Shown here in pieces: positions 23,020-33,870 of a DNA stretch of 64,000 nucleotides. The stretch comes from Anas platyrhynchos. Lineage: Eukaryota > Chordata > Aves > Anseriformes > Anatidae. The DNA lies in assembly GCF_047663525.1 (NCBI RefSeq), contig NC_092593.1, positions 29,042,501-29,106,500 of the forward strand. The letters run 5' to 3'. The notes under the pieces were generated by a model. The model was not told where the DNA came from. It saw nothing but the letters and a program-made list of their open reading frames with translations, and did not search any database. Each line of letters begins with the position of its first letter. Position 1 is the first letter of the stretch. Made by a program: the position numbers and the translations under genes.

Positions 23020-26000
23020 ATTTATTACATTCCTTATCTTATCCTCCCAGATCCTCTTCATTTCCTGTGTCCAGACAGAAAGGAAAGCAAACCAGGGAGA
23101 GCAAGCTAATAGTACACAAGCAGCCCTTTCTGATGGCTTCCACAGGCTGAGGAGGCCAGAGCAGACTGCTTTTCTAACGATGGCCTTTGTCCAGATGGGT
23201 CCCAGACAAATTAATGTGTGAAAGCCAAAAGGGGCTGTGATTAGATCTGGTCCTTCTGCATGCCACAGCCTGCAGCTTCTCATCCCTTTACAGGCCCTCT
23301 CGAGCTGGGCTGTGCTGAGCTCTGTGGAGCTATTTGAGGAACTCAGCCCGCATCTCCCTCTTCATCCTTTTGAGTGCAGAACCCCAGAGGGAATCTGGGC
23401 CCCTGCACAGGTCTGAGATTTTAGCAGTGTGACCACAGAGCTGGGCAGGCAGGGCTGTCTGCACCAGAGCTGGCTGCTCTGAGTCACATTGCTCATCTGC
23501 TTTAGGAAGAGAACAAGCTGGAAGTACCTAGTTCGTGATTCTGTGATGTCTGTCCCTCGAGGGAGTCTGGGGGATTGGGGGACTTGGCAAGATGGACCTG
23601 GCCGTCAGGCTCTGCTTGGGAAAGAGTCAATGCACATGAATGAGAAAAGGGAAGATGTGTCCTCAGGCCCGCCTTGCAGACACAATGGAAAAGGCAGGAC
23701 AGAGTCCAGCAAGACCCTAGGTATCTGCATCCATGACCACTCTTCACCTCATTCCTCTTTTGTCTCCAAATTAAACAAAAACAAAACAAACAGAAACCCA
23801 CAAAAAAGCCACAACTTGTCCTTTGTCCTTTGCCCCTGACCCAGCCACGTAGTCAGAAGAGACACCAGTGTGTAAATGTCAGTGCTTGCTTCATCTCCAG
23901 CTCTGTCTTCCACATCAACTCCCTGGTCTACCAAAAGTGCCGCAGAGCATATGGAACCAGTAATGCTTTCCAGGACACATTCAGTAGGAATGTTTGATGA
24001 CTATGGGAACATTTTAATGGGACCAGAGATAGCCTAGGCTTCCCTCCCCATTTCTTGCCCCCCCCATTTTTTCCTAAAAAAAAAACCAGTCTGCTAACTG
24101 GGAACCAGCATGGTCTATAGAAAACAGGGAAGAAACATTACTCAGTTACATTATCCAGGCTTCTTGTCCATGACATGCAGAGATGAAGAGAAGCTGAAGT
24201 CATGGTTGCCCTTGGCATGGTCTGTAACCCAATGGAAGTTTATTCAACCTTGCTGGAGTCTGAATCCAAGATTTCCTCTTCAGATCTGTTCTTTATGGGC
24301 TTGGTAATGTTTTAGGAGCTCAATAAAAACCAATCCTTTAAAATGAAGCAGAAGAAAAATGGTCATTACAACACATTCCTTTCCAGGCTGGCACATGTTA
24401 GAAATGCTCTTAATTAGTAGCGCGATGGGAAGGAAAATGAAAGGAAACTTCTGCTAGAGCAAGATCATGGACAGATGTAGAGGAGGAGCCCCGTGAAGGA
24501 AGGTGTCCCCAAAGTCTCTCCCACCACACAGCCTCCAAACTGTTCCCAGGAGAGGACTGTGGGGCCACCCCCTGGCTCGATCAGCCCCCCGCTGATCCAA
24601 GCTGTGGTGGGATGGGACGGGACGGTTCGGTGGTGCCAGCGTGGGAGCGTAGGATGAGGAAAGGATGCGGGCAGACAGCCTTGATTTAAATGGAGAAGCT
24701 CTGCGGATCTGCTGGTGAATCTGCCAGGCTCGCCTGCCTAATGAAAGGCATGTTTCAGTTTCTGGCTGGAAATATCTCCTTGACTGGGTGCAATGGGATT
24801 CTGCAGAAGGAGAAGATTCAAACAGCATTGAGAACACAGCACCCCTCAGCACACTGACCCCTCCAAGCTCCTGCTCAAGGCTCTTTGAGGAGGTTTACAA
24901 GACCATCTACCAGGGCAGCCTGCAAATGTAGGCTGGAAAGGTGCTCCCTGTCTCTGCTCTGTCTTACGTGGGCAAATGAAGGAGGAGAAATGGGGAAAAG
25001 AGCCCTTTGGCACCTTCTCATTCCCGGACTTTTATTAGCACAAACTTCCCTCCCAGTGCAAAACACAGTTTTCTGTGTGTCGTCTCTGTTTTGTTTGCTT
25101 GGAGAGAGCATTGGCACACGCTCCAGGAAATTAGCTCTTAACTAAAAGCATTTATGTAATTGGGGAGGGAGGGGGAGGTGTGTGTGCACTGACTTTGGGG
25201 AAGTTCAGTCTACAAAAACAAACCTTGCTAACTACACTTGGTTCTGATTAAGGGAGATAAATCTGTCAGTGAGGCTAAATTTACCGAGAGTGTAACCTCC
25301 CGCCCCTCGCCCCACCAGCGATGGTCAGGCTGCATTTATTTCTATTGGGCAAGCTCCAGAAAGCATTGGGAGGTGAAAAACAATCCCCAGAAATGTGAAA
25401 AATGTGGAATGAAGTGAGGGCGGCAGGAGGGAAAGTGTGGGGAGAGAGGGCTGAGCGACCAATAGCAGCACGATGGGTACAGTTTCAGCTCCTTCGCTGC
25501 TTGCACGGCCGAGGTGCGGGAGCCCAAGATGCAGATTCGTGTGCTGAAAATGCAAAAATGCAGCGGAGGGAATCCCTGCTCCCCATCTCTTCAGGCAGGG
25601 TGCAGGGTCTTCCTGCCTGCAGAGCTGGCAGAGCCACGCTAAAGCTAAAATGCAGCGGGGTGCAGGCAATCAGAGCCGTCCCCGTGCCAGGCTGTGTGTT
25701 TGAGGTGTAGCCACCTGCCACGAGGCCAAAGCTGGCCTCAGCTGAGACTGGGTGGATCTGTAGCAGGGCCCAGGTGTCACACGGGGACAAGGAGAAGGGA
25801 CACGCACGGTGACGGCCGTCTTAGATCGGTCAGAGGATGTGAAGGCACATGGTGGGTCTTGGAGTTGGCTAGGCCATGGCCTGGGCCCCTGGTTACGTCA
25901 AGTGGGAAAGAGAGATGGTTGTTCAGTGAAAGCTGTGCCAGCTGCTTGGGAAGGGTGTTGTCAGCAGTGCTTACCCTCATCAGCATTACCTGCACTGTCT

Positions 26001-26076
26001 CGCAGGGATGTGAGAGCTTTTGTCACATGCTGCTGCCCAGAGTAAGCCTCTTGTGGATGCACCAGCCCGCCCGCTG

Positions 26077-26089
26077 TCACCAGATGGCC
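26077..26089. promoter_or_regulatory. CTCF-like core motif
   Basis: TCACCAGATGGCC matches the CTCF core CCASYAGRKGGCR at all but the first and last positions. The flanks are GC-rich. Binding is unproven, and core-like matches are common in vertebrate DNA. Confidence 0.25.
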
Positions 26090-26880
26090 CGAGCGGTGTG
26101 TGGCTTGAGACGTGCCAAGCGTGCCCTATTTACTGCTGACCTAGCTGCTCCTTTTCATTTTCTTGACAGGTCACTTCCTTTAAAGCTTTACTTGCATTCT
26201 GCAAGGAGGTGTTTTGGTCAGACTTGGTGTCTTCTCCTGCAGCCAAAGAGAAGGATGTGTTTGGCCCTGCCACGGAGGGGGTTTGTGAGCAGAGATTCCC
26301 ACACACTGCAAGACAGGGGAACCCCAGTGTGGCAAGGGCACCTCACCCCCAGATTCATGTACACTGGGATATCCACAGCTCACACGGAGAGGAGGCTCCT
26401 GTACACACCTTCCCATGGGCTCACAAAGGTGTCCATCCACCTGTGCCAACACAGCTGTCCCTTTGGTAAGCACACCAAGATATAAGATGGTTACCTCCTG
26501 GATGAAAGTATGTAAGAACCAAGTTTTGTAACAGACTGATGAGGGACAAAGGGGAGCCCATTGCACATATTTCCCATCTGAATGAGGGCCACCACCTCGA
26601 CCTCTCCAGCAGGTACAGACCTGCCGAGGATGATATCCTGAGGACTCCATCACTGATGGCCAGTAGACTCCAGTCTGCTGTGTGTGGGCGCTGGGAAAGA
26701 CATCATGCCTCCAGAGCAATCTCTCTCTGGCATGCAAGAAATGCTTGTGTGGTTGAGTTTTGTCCAACTACTCAAATCTGTCATTGTTTACTGATTAATT
26801 GGTAAGTCACTGCCATCCAGTAACTGTGCACCACAAGACATTTGGTTCATTTTTTAGCCCTCTACAACAATGTTTTTTTT

Positions 26881-27002
26881 CTTCTTCTTTTTTTTTTTTT
26901 ATTTTATTTTATTTTATTTTATTTTATTTTATTTTATTTTATTTTATTTTATTTTATTTTATTTTATTTTTTCTTTCTTTCTTTCTTTCTTTGTGTGTGT
27001 GT
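26881..27002. repeat. Compound microsatellite: T-run, (ATTTT)14, (CTTT)5, (GT)5
   Basis: Fourteen perfect ATTTT units occupy 26901-26970. They follow a CTT/T-rich lead and pass directly into five CTTT units (26973-26992) and five GT units. Perfect copies imply recent or ongoing expansion and a polymorphic locus. The T-run lead may be the A-tail of an inserted sequence on the minus strand, but no body is recognised. Confidence 0.95.
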
Positions 27003-28283
27003 AAGAAGTTTTGGGAGAGGAGAAAAAGCTTGCTCACATTGTCACAGGCAAATCGAGACCTCTCACCTCACAGTTTGCTCCTGGGAGACTTCTGAACTGC
27101 CTGGTCCCTTCTGAGTTTTGGTTCTATTAGAGCTGAGAAAGCTGTACTGACACAAAGAGGAAAGCTTGGCTCCTGGAGAGCCCACCACGACCTGCTGCAC
27201 TGCTCCGGAGCATGGCTGAGTTTGGTGATAATATGGTGGATCCGTGGATCCACCCAAAAAAGCCACCTTTGTTGTAGATTAAACATGAGAAACCCACAGG
27301 AGATGGCAGAAAAAAACAAACAATGATCAGACCAAACAACAAATTGGGGCCAGATGCTCAGTTAGTGTAACGTGGTGCGGTGCCATGGGATTTGCTGAGG
27401 CCGGGTGGACCTCTGCCAGGTGAGGATTCGGCTCTGCCGTCAGCTGTCAGAGCATCCCCATGCTGCCTGGTTCCAGTAGCTTTGGCTCTCTCCAATGGAC
27501 TATGCAATCTATACAACAAGGACATGTTTTTTTAACACACTTTGCAGCTGCCAAAATAAACCCTCTCTAAGATACAGACAAAAAAGGCATTAACAATATT
27601 GGCATGTGCTCTGGCTGCTGCATTTCCTCTGACTAGCCGTAGCTGGACCTCGATAAGGTTGATTTCTTTGTCACTTAACTCTACCTCCTCCTTAATGAGA
27701 TTTCCACTGAAATGAGCCAGGCTGGGTTCCCAGCTGTGGGAGATCAGGGCAGCTGTGTTAGCTGATGTCCTTGTAGAAGCTATCCCAGGGAGACCCACTC
27801 CATCTGAGGCAGGGGGTAGAGGACCCTGCCAAAAAAAAGGGTGGCCTCCTGGAGCCCAGGAGCTTGCAGGAGCACATAATGATTTGACTTTCTTGGTGCA
27901 CCGTGTGCCTGTCCCTCCGAGGTGCTTTGAGTGCAAGGAAGAGGAACTGTTCATCCCCAGCAGCAAACCCAAGGGATGAGGCTTGTGATGAGCTTCTCAC
28001 ATGACAACAGCACTCGAGGACCAAAATCCTCCTTTGGGCTTGAGCCAGAGATGGGGCTGGTTGGTGCATGGCTGGCACTCACCCATGCCACTTGCCTAGC
28101 CCTGGTCAGAAGAGGAATGGTGTGAGTACTGAAAGTACTACCATTAATCAATGCTCAGTGTGTGATAATACACCTATCACTGGCCCCACTCTTAAATTTT
28201 CATTTCAATGGTTTCATCTCCTCTTTTCATGTTCCTGTCAAACTAAAAGCTTGTAAGCTGCACAGCTTTTCTATCAGCCTTCA
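27003..28283. other. Gene-free stretch
   Basis: A 146-codon minus-strand frame spans 27532-27972. Its last 60 residues are rich in E, K, L and I, but there is no splice context or family match. The same bases (27540-27715) also look like a conserved non-coding block with AACAATATTGG and TTAATGAG motifs. Confidence 0.4.
27235..27254. other. Perfect 9-bp inverted repeat with 2-base spacer
   Basis: GGTGGATCC and GGATCCACC flank GT, which makes an almost continuous 20-bp palindrome. It contains two GGATCC copies. Confidence 0.7.
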
Positions 28284-28369
28284 AATAAACTTACTTGAAT
28301 TTCTGAAGTTTTTGTTTCTCACACAAAAAAAAAAAAAAAAAAAAAACAAAAAACCAAAAACAAAAAAAC
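28284..28369 (+). other. Polyadenylation signal plus poly(A) scar (possible retrocopy 3' end)
   Basis: AATAAA at 28284-28289 is followed 35 bases later by A22 at 28325-28346 and further A-rich sequence to 28369. This is the order left by insertion of a reverse-transcribed polyadenylated RNA. No parent gene is recognised upstream, and I could not find a target-site duplication. The alternative is a genomic polyadenylation site followed by chance A-richness. Confidence 0.4.
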
Positions 28370-30261
28370 TTGATCGGTTGATTTTGCTGCTGGAGTTTTT
28401 AAAATGGGTTTGGGATAGATGAAATAAATACAATCAATGCTCCAGAAAATGTCTTACATGCAGCAATGCTCATTTCTTTCCAGATGGGGTATCTGCAACA
28501 AATAAACCTGTAAGGACAGTACTAGAGGATTATCCACTGGATAATGCAAATTATCCATTTCAGAGAAATCTTGTATTTGTTTTCTCTTTGATGGCACAGC
28601 CTTTGCTGATACACAAGAAATGTTTTAGCTATTGGCTTATGTGGGGAGAGGGGCGATGGATTGTGTATCTTTTCTGCAGTTGTGTTTGCGCAAATCAGCA
28701 GAGAGCAGACCTGGAGCTCAGAGACGTTCCTCCCATCAGCAAGCCATCTCTGCAGCGTGGTGAAGCTTGGAGGCAGTTTTGAAGTGGGTCAGAGAGGCCA
28801 GGTTAGGATTAGAGTTCAGAGGAACTTGTCATGTTTTTGGGGAGGAAGGCCTCATTTAAAATGTCACGAGGAGGATATCCTGTCCCAGCCATGCCTTTCT
28901 GCAGGGAGGATCTAATCCGAGGCTTAGGTCTTAGTTTAGCACATCCCTTGAGCGTGTGTTTTGAAGGCAGCAGGGAGTGACACTGGGCCTGGCGATGAGG
29001 GGACCTGCACGAACAGCACCGTGTCCTTCAGGTGACCTGGCGGGCGGCAGGAAGGGCGGTGAGACCTCTGTCAGGCTGCCTGAGACGTGGGGACCAGCCT
29101 GCGCCCTTCGCCTTCTGAATATTTTGGAGAGAGAGGGGGAGGTTTATTTTTTATTTTATTTTTTTTAATGTAAAAAAGGGTGGGGACAATATACATGGAC
29201 TTCCTTATTTCCCCAGCTTCTCTGGCAAAAACAGTTGCTTTAACATGTGTGAAAATGATTTACAGCCTGGCCTTTACACTCACATCTTCTCCAGAAGAGG
29301 TGAAGCAGCACGAGGGGGGATGTAATTATTCCCTCCACCCTGCAGAATCACCGCTTTGTGGTGAAGGGCCCTTGATTCATTGCAGGGAAATAATACAGAG
29401 AGTTTCTAAAGGAGTATTTAGCAGCGAGGCAGAAAGAAGGACCTGTGTGGGCTGCTGCCATGGCTTCCAGCAGGGTGAAGCCACTGCTACCTCTGCTGTA
29501 CCTGGGTGGTGAGCAGCCACAGCCCTGTCACCCCTCCCCAGAGCTGCCACCGCTGCGATTAAAAAATTGATTATGAGGGTGAAAAAGAAAAAAAAAAAAC
29601 AAAACACAAAAAGCCAGCCAGCCCCCGCATACATATTTATTGCAATTATCCAACAATTTTGTAACTGATGAAAATAATAGAAGGGCTTGGGAGCAACTGA
29701 AAGTTATATTCCAGTCTTCTGAGCGTGTGAGGATGGGTTTTATTAGAACTGGAGGTTTTAAAATGTAATTACTGCTCTGTGCTCTAAGGGCCCTGACCAC
29801 AGAGGGGCTGCTGAGGCACTCACTCATGTCCACTCCCCGTGGCTTGCATGGGGCTGAACGCGGGCGCTACCGCTTGGCGTGTTGGCTGAGTACTCGGTGC
29901 CTCGGGTTAAATAACTCAACCTCCCACCTACTGTTTTGGGGTTTTCTTTTCACTGGGCTGGCGGGAGAGGATGTGTGGTAAAATGGGTTATCCCCATTGA
30001 TTAAAATGGTGCCAGGACTCTTGGTAGGGTGTGGGGGCTGCCTGGGGTCATCCCACGGCAGATTTTTCTTGCTGCCCTATTCATGCAATGGGTGTACAAC
30101 TCTAAGCCATGCCCTCTGGCTGCCTGGTCCGTTTGGTCTGCAGACAGTTTGGGGCAGCCTTTAAGTGGAAATCCAGGAATTTACTGGGGGCAGAATGAAA
30201 GGAAGACCTTGGTAGAAGAGGCCAGGGAATACGTGAGCAAACTGAGGGCAGATGTCATTGT
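28370..30261. other. Gene-free stretch
   Basis: Contains low-complexity T/A tracts near 29145-29167 and A-runs near 29588. No supported gene. Confidence 0.5.
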
Positions 30262-31290
30262 GACACCTCCCTCCATAATCCTTAACAGACCATGGCAACT
30301 GCCAGGAGTGCATGAAGACTGGAGGAAAGCGTATGTCACTCCTATCTTCAAGAAAGACAAGAGGGAGGACCCAGAGAACTACATGCCAGACAACTTCAAC
30401 TCAATCCCTGGCAAGGATATGGAGCATCTCATCCTAGAAACCATTTAACAGGCAGATGAAGGAGAAGAAAATCACCCGGACTCATCAGTGTGGCTTCAGC
30501 AAGTGGAAGTCATCCTTGACAAACTTGATAAGCTTCTGCAATGAAATGACCAGCCTGACAGATGAGGGGACATCAATGGCTTAAGGGATTTTGCTAAGGC
30601 TTTTCATGCTATGCCCCTGAAGATCCTCCTGGAGAAGCTGTTGATGTATGGGCTGGATGGGTGGACAGTGAAGTGCTTCAAACCCTGGTTGAATGGCTTG
30701 GCCCAGAGAGTAGCAGCCAGGAGTGCAAAGTTTAGCCAGTAACATGCAGTGTACCCCCAGGAGTCACAACTGGGTCCAATTCTGTTAATTGCAACTTTAT
30801 TAATCACCTGTGCAAGGGGGTGGAGTGCACCCTCATCAGGCTTGCTGATGGCAACAAGCTGGGAGGAGTGGCTGATAAGCCAGAGGGACCTGGACAAGCT
30901 GGAGAAATGGCTGAATCAAGAAACCTTATAAAGCTCAACATGGAGTAGGGCAGTGCCCTGCCCCTAAGCAGGAACAGCCCTAGGCATGGGGGCATGCTGG
31001 TGGCTACATAGTTGAAAGGCAGCCTTGCAGAAATGGACCTGGAGGCCTGGGAGACACCAAACTGAACGCAAGTCAGCAATGTGCCCTTTGCTGCCAACAG
31101 GACTGCATCAGGCAAAGGACTGCCAGCAGGTCAAGGGAGGCGATCCTTCCCCTCTGCTCAGCACAGGTAAGTCTGCGCCTGCAGTACTGGGGCCAGCTAT
31201 GGGCTCCCCGTGACAGGAGGGACCCTGAGCTACTGGGCGGGTGGGCCTGGGGGTCCCTCCTCATCTCAGCCAGTCTGTCATTCTGTGAAG
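30262..31290 (+). mobile_element. CR1 LINE fragment with dead reverse transcriptase
   Basis: The translated plus strand follows the CR1 ORF2 order. EDWRKAYVTPIFKK leads into the KEDPENY region (30310-30400), then GFSKWKSSLTNLI and EMTSLTDEG (30490-30570), the SKAFD-region remnant AKAFHAM, PQESQLGPIL (about 30755-30790), and QRDLDKLEKW (about 30880). The later segment SQQCALVAKKANG-like and TCATTCTGTGA at the end match the CR1 3' region. Stops (such as the one ending the frame near 30448) and shifts break the frame. The catalytic [FY]ADD box at 30841-30852 reads LADG, so the second aspartate is lost. The sequence jumps to the 3' terminus near 31230, an internal deletion. It is 5'-truncated and cannot encode an active enzyme. 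Confidence 0.9.
31235..31253 (+). other. G-quadruplex motif
   Basis: GGG-C-GGG-T-GGG-CCT-GGGGG: four runs of at least three G with loops of 1, 1 and 3 bases. It lies in the CR1 3' region. Confidence 0.7.
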
Positions 31291-33544
31291 TGGGTCTCAA
31301 GGGGATGAAAGATCATCCTCTTGGGTATGGAGTGGTATTTGGGGTCTGCTGGACTCTGCAGGGTGCCACGCTGCTGAGGGATGAGGACATTGCATGTACC
31401 TCCCTGGTGACAGAGCAGAGCAGTCAGTTCAATATAGGAGTTAGCTGGTGTCCAAACCTCACGGAGCTGCCTGGAGCTCCACACTACAGAAGTCTGGACA
31501 AAATCTCTGAGGTCCAAGCTGAAGAGTGTCTACTCTGGGGCAGTCAGTACGCTGAAATGCTTTCCTGTGGCAGGCCCTGGAAGGGAGGCTTTGCTCCCAT
31601 GTTCTGTGCAAGGGCAGAAAGAAAACTACATTGCTTGTCCTTGTCACTTTCTGTAGCTTGTGTGGTACTCCTCCTACCCGGTCATCTCCCACCCACTGTG
31701 CTTGCAGTGGCACTGCTCTCTATCCAGGGCATCCCTTTTATCTTCTCCAGGATAGAAACATTTACATGAATTGAAAAACTCTGGGCTCGCTGGCCTGGCG
31801 AGTGTGGGATGTAAGCCTCACTCCCACCAAGCTGTTGGGATGGTGCATGGCAAGTCCCCTCTGAGCGGAGGGCTGCCGGGAGCACAGCTGTGGTCCAGCT
31901 CTCCCACCACCTTGTCTTGCTGGAGTGTTTCCCTGATAAATGAGCTGCTGCTTTGGGGAGCAGAGTGGGGAAGAGAAACGATTGCCCAGAATGCACGTAA
32001 CAGCTGTGATCTTGATGTGGGCCCCCTCGAGGCTGAGGCACTCTCTCTCCGTGTGGGAGAAGGTCTCACTTGGTAGGGGATCTGCAGTCTCTTCCCCTAG
32101 TCCTCAAATCCCCCAGTGTGCTGGACGAGAGGGTGCTCTCCTGCAGAGTTTGGCTCCGTGATCGGTCCCTACCCTCTGTTGGCTCTGAGACTTGGTCCTG
32201 GGCTGCTCTGGTTTCACTGCTGTCCGAGTAGCTTTGCCCTTGGAAACAGGCTGCCAGGGACAGCTTGTGATCCCAAGCCTAATTTATTGATCTAAGTGAT
32301 GGCAGGCATCTGCTGAGAGTAACGGGCAGGTAATTTTCCATGTCCATCTTGGACTGCATATGGATAAAATTAGGGAAAAGGGAAGACTGGGGAAAAAAAA
32401 AAAGAAAAAAAAAAGACTGTTTCTGCAGGAACAAATGAGTGTATTGAAAGGGAAGGGGAGGGAGGAGAAACTCAGTGCTTTTCCCAGCTCCCTTGCAGAT
32501 TGAATATGATGTCCAGTGCCCCAAGAACCAAATGGTCTCAATTTGCTCCTGCGTCAAATGGAGCTGGTTCTCAGTTGGCTGAGGCCTTGGCAGGGCCATG
32601 AGGATGTGTTTCATAACAGCAGCTCTTGTCAAGAACAACAACAACAACAGCATCAAAAACCTGTTGAAACTGTGCTATGCTCAGAACAGAAAACACATGC
32701 AAGGAAGAAAAATTCCCTCAATGAAAAAGTCAATGTAATTAGTCCTGACAAGCCCTGCAAAACAGAGGCAGCCAAGTGGTGGAAGAGGAGGGGAGAAATA
32801 ACCCAATATCTTTTTGTAGGCAAATGTAAATGGGTCATTAGCTGTCTTCGAACAAAATGTTCCTTGGTGGGGAAAGCAAAGGGACAGGCCTGGCTTAGGA
32901 AATATTGAAGAAAGCCTGGCAGAACTTCCTGTGAAACAAGCTTTCTCGAGATGCTGGAGGAAGAGCTTGCTCTGCTTTTCTCCTGTTGCAAGGAGAACTC
33001 CTGGGATTTTTTGCCTTCGTGCTGGGGTTATGGTGTCAGGGCACGGGCTCCTGGAGCTCCTTGCCTGAGTACTGAGGCAAAGGGGATGCACTCAGAGGTG
33101 CCTGAATGCAGCTCTGAGCCTCAATAAATTGTGTTCTCCATCAGTAGGATTATCAATTTTATCTAGTGACACCCTTCTGAATAGATATGACGAACTTCAA
33201 GCTGAAGGTCTTCCTGCTTAGGGCTTTGCTGTGATAGGTGCTGCACAGTCATTGGATGTATGGAGTCCTCTCCTCTGGTTTTAGAGTCCAGCTGGAGTGA
33301 CGGAGCCATGAGTGGCCCTGCTGAATTTTGCTTTCCTTTGTTTTGAACCTCTCCCAGCCTCACTTGATATAAAGGCACATTCAGAAGTGATTTCAAAAGG
33401 GGGAAACAAACTGGAAAGAATGACTTGGTTGCTGCAGGGGTAATCAGCCTGTTCGATACAAAACTATCCCATGTGGCCATACCAAAGCCACTCAAGCCAG
33501 CATCTGAAGCCCAATGTGCCAGAAGCAGAGAACCCAAGACTGCT
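31291..33544. other. Gene-free stretch
   Basis: Holds an A-rich tract at 32393-32414 and an AAC repeat at 32634-32650. Open frames of up to 160 codons lack recognisable features. Confidence 0.5.
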
Positions 33545-33870
33545 GCATGCCTGAGCTACAGTCCCAGCTTCCAGCATTTGCACTTTGGGGGATGTGCAGG
33601 CCTGCAAGTTTCCATTAGATAATGGTGATTAATAGCCATTGTTAGATCTATTGTCTTGAAGGCGGTTTGATTCTTTCTGAGCCCTCTCACAGTCTTGACT
33701 CCAGCAAAGTCCTGCAGCAATGAGTTCTGCCATCTTACAGTGTGTTGAGCAGAAAAGATGTTTCCTTTTGCAGTGTTATACCCTCTGACTGATCCTGTTT
33801 GTGTGTGTCCCTCAGGCCTTGGACTATATGGAATAATGACTGACTGTTCCCTCTCCATTTGGATGGTGGA
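33545..33870 (-). mobile_element. Ancient CR1-family remnant (3' end of ORF2)
   Basis: Read on the plus strand, the order is CAGTCCCAGCTTCCAGCA, then AATAGCCATTG, then AGTCTTGACTCCAGC, then GCAGCAATGAGTTC, then TGTGTTGAGCAGAAAAGATG, then GGCCTTGGACTATATGGAATAA. This is the reverse complement of the familiar amniote CR1 ORF2 end, whose protein ends around the FTxxNxWNSLP and FKxxLDKxM motifs. Divergence is high with many indels, so it is much older than the other CR1 copies. The sequence beyond 33.9 kb may continue it but I cannot align it. Confidence 0.65.

Larger units (their letters stand above)
20510..26880. other. Gene-free stretch, several candidate sites
   Basis: Contains the X-box-like, PBX/HOX-like and CTCF-like sites listed separately, a T15 run at 21139-21153 and an A9 run near 24077. 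The longest open frame of the window, 263 codons at 25694-26485 (+), is here. It shows no recognisable domain, and a second long frame overlaps it on the other strand, so I do not call it a gene. Confidence 0.45.

Noticed and set aside
25694..26485. 263-codon plus-strand open frame, the longest in the window
   Set aside because: No recognisable domain, no splice or polyadenylation context, and a 195-codon frame on the other strand overlaps it. One frame of this length is not far from chance in 64 kb of mixed GC content.
31170..31185. GGTAAGT donor-like sequence
   Set aside because: It lies inside the CR1 fragment, where the family itself has TCAGCACTGGTGAGG at this place.
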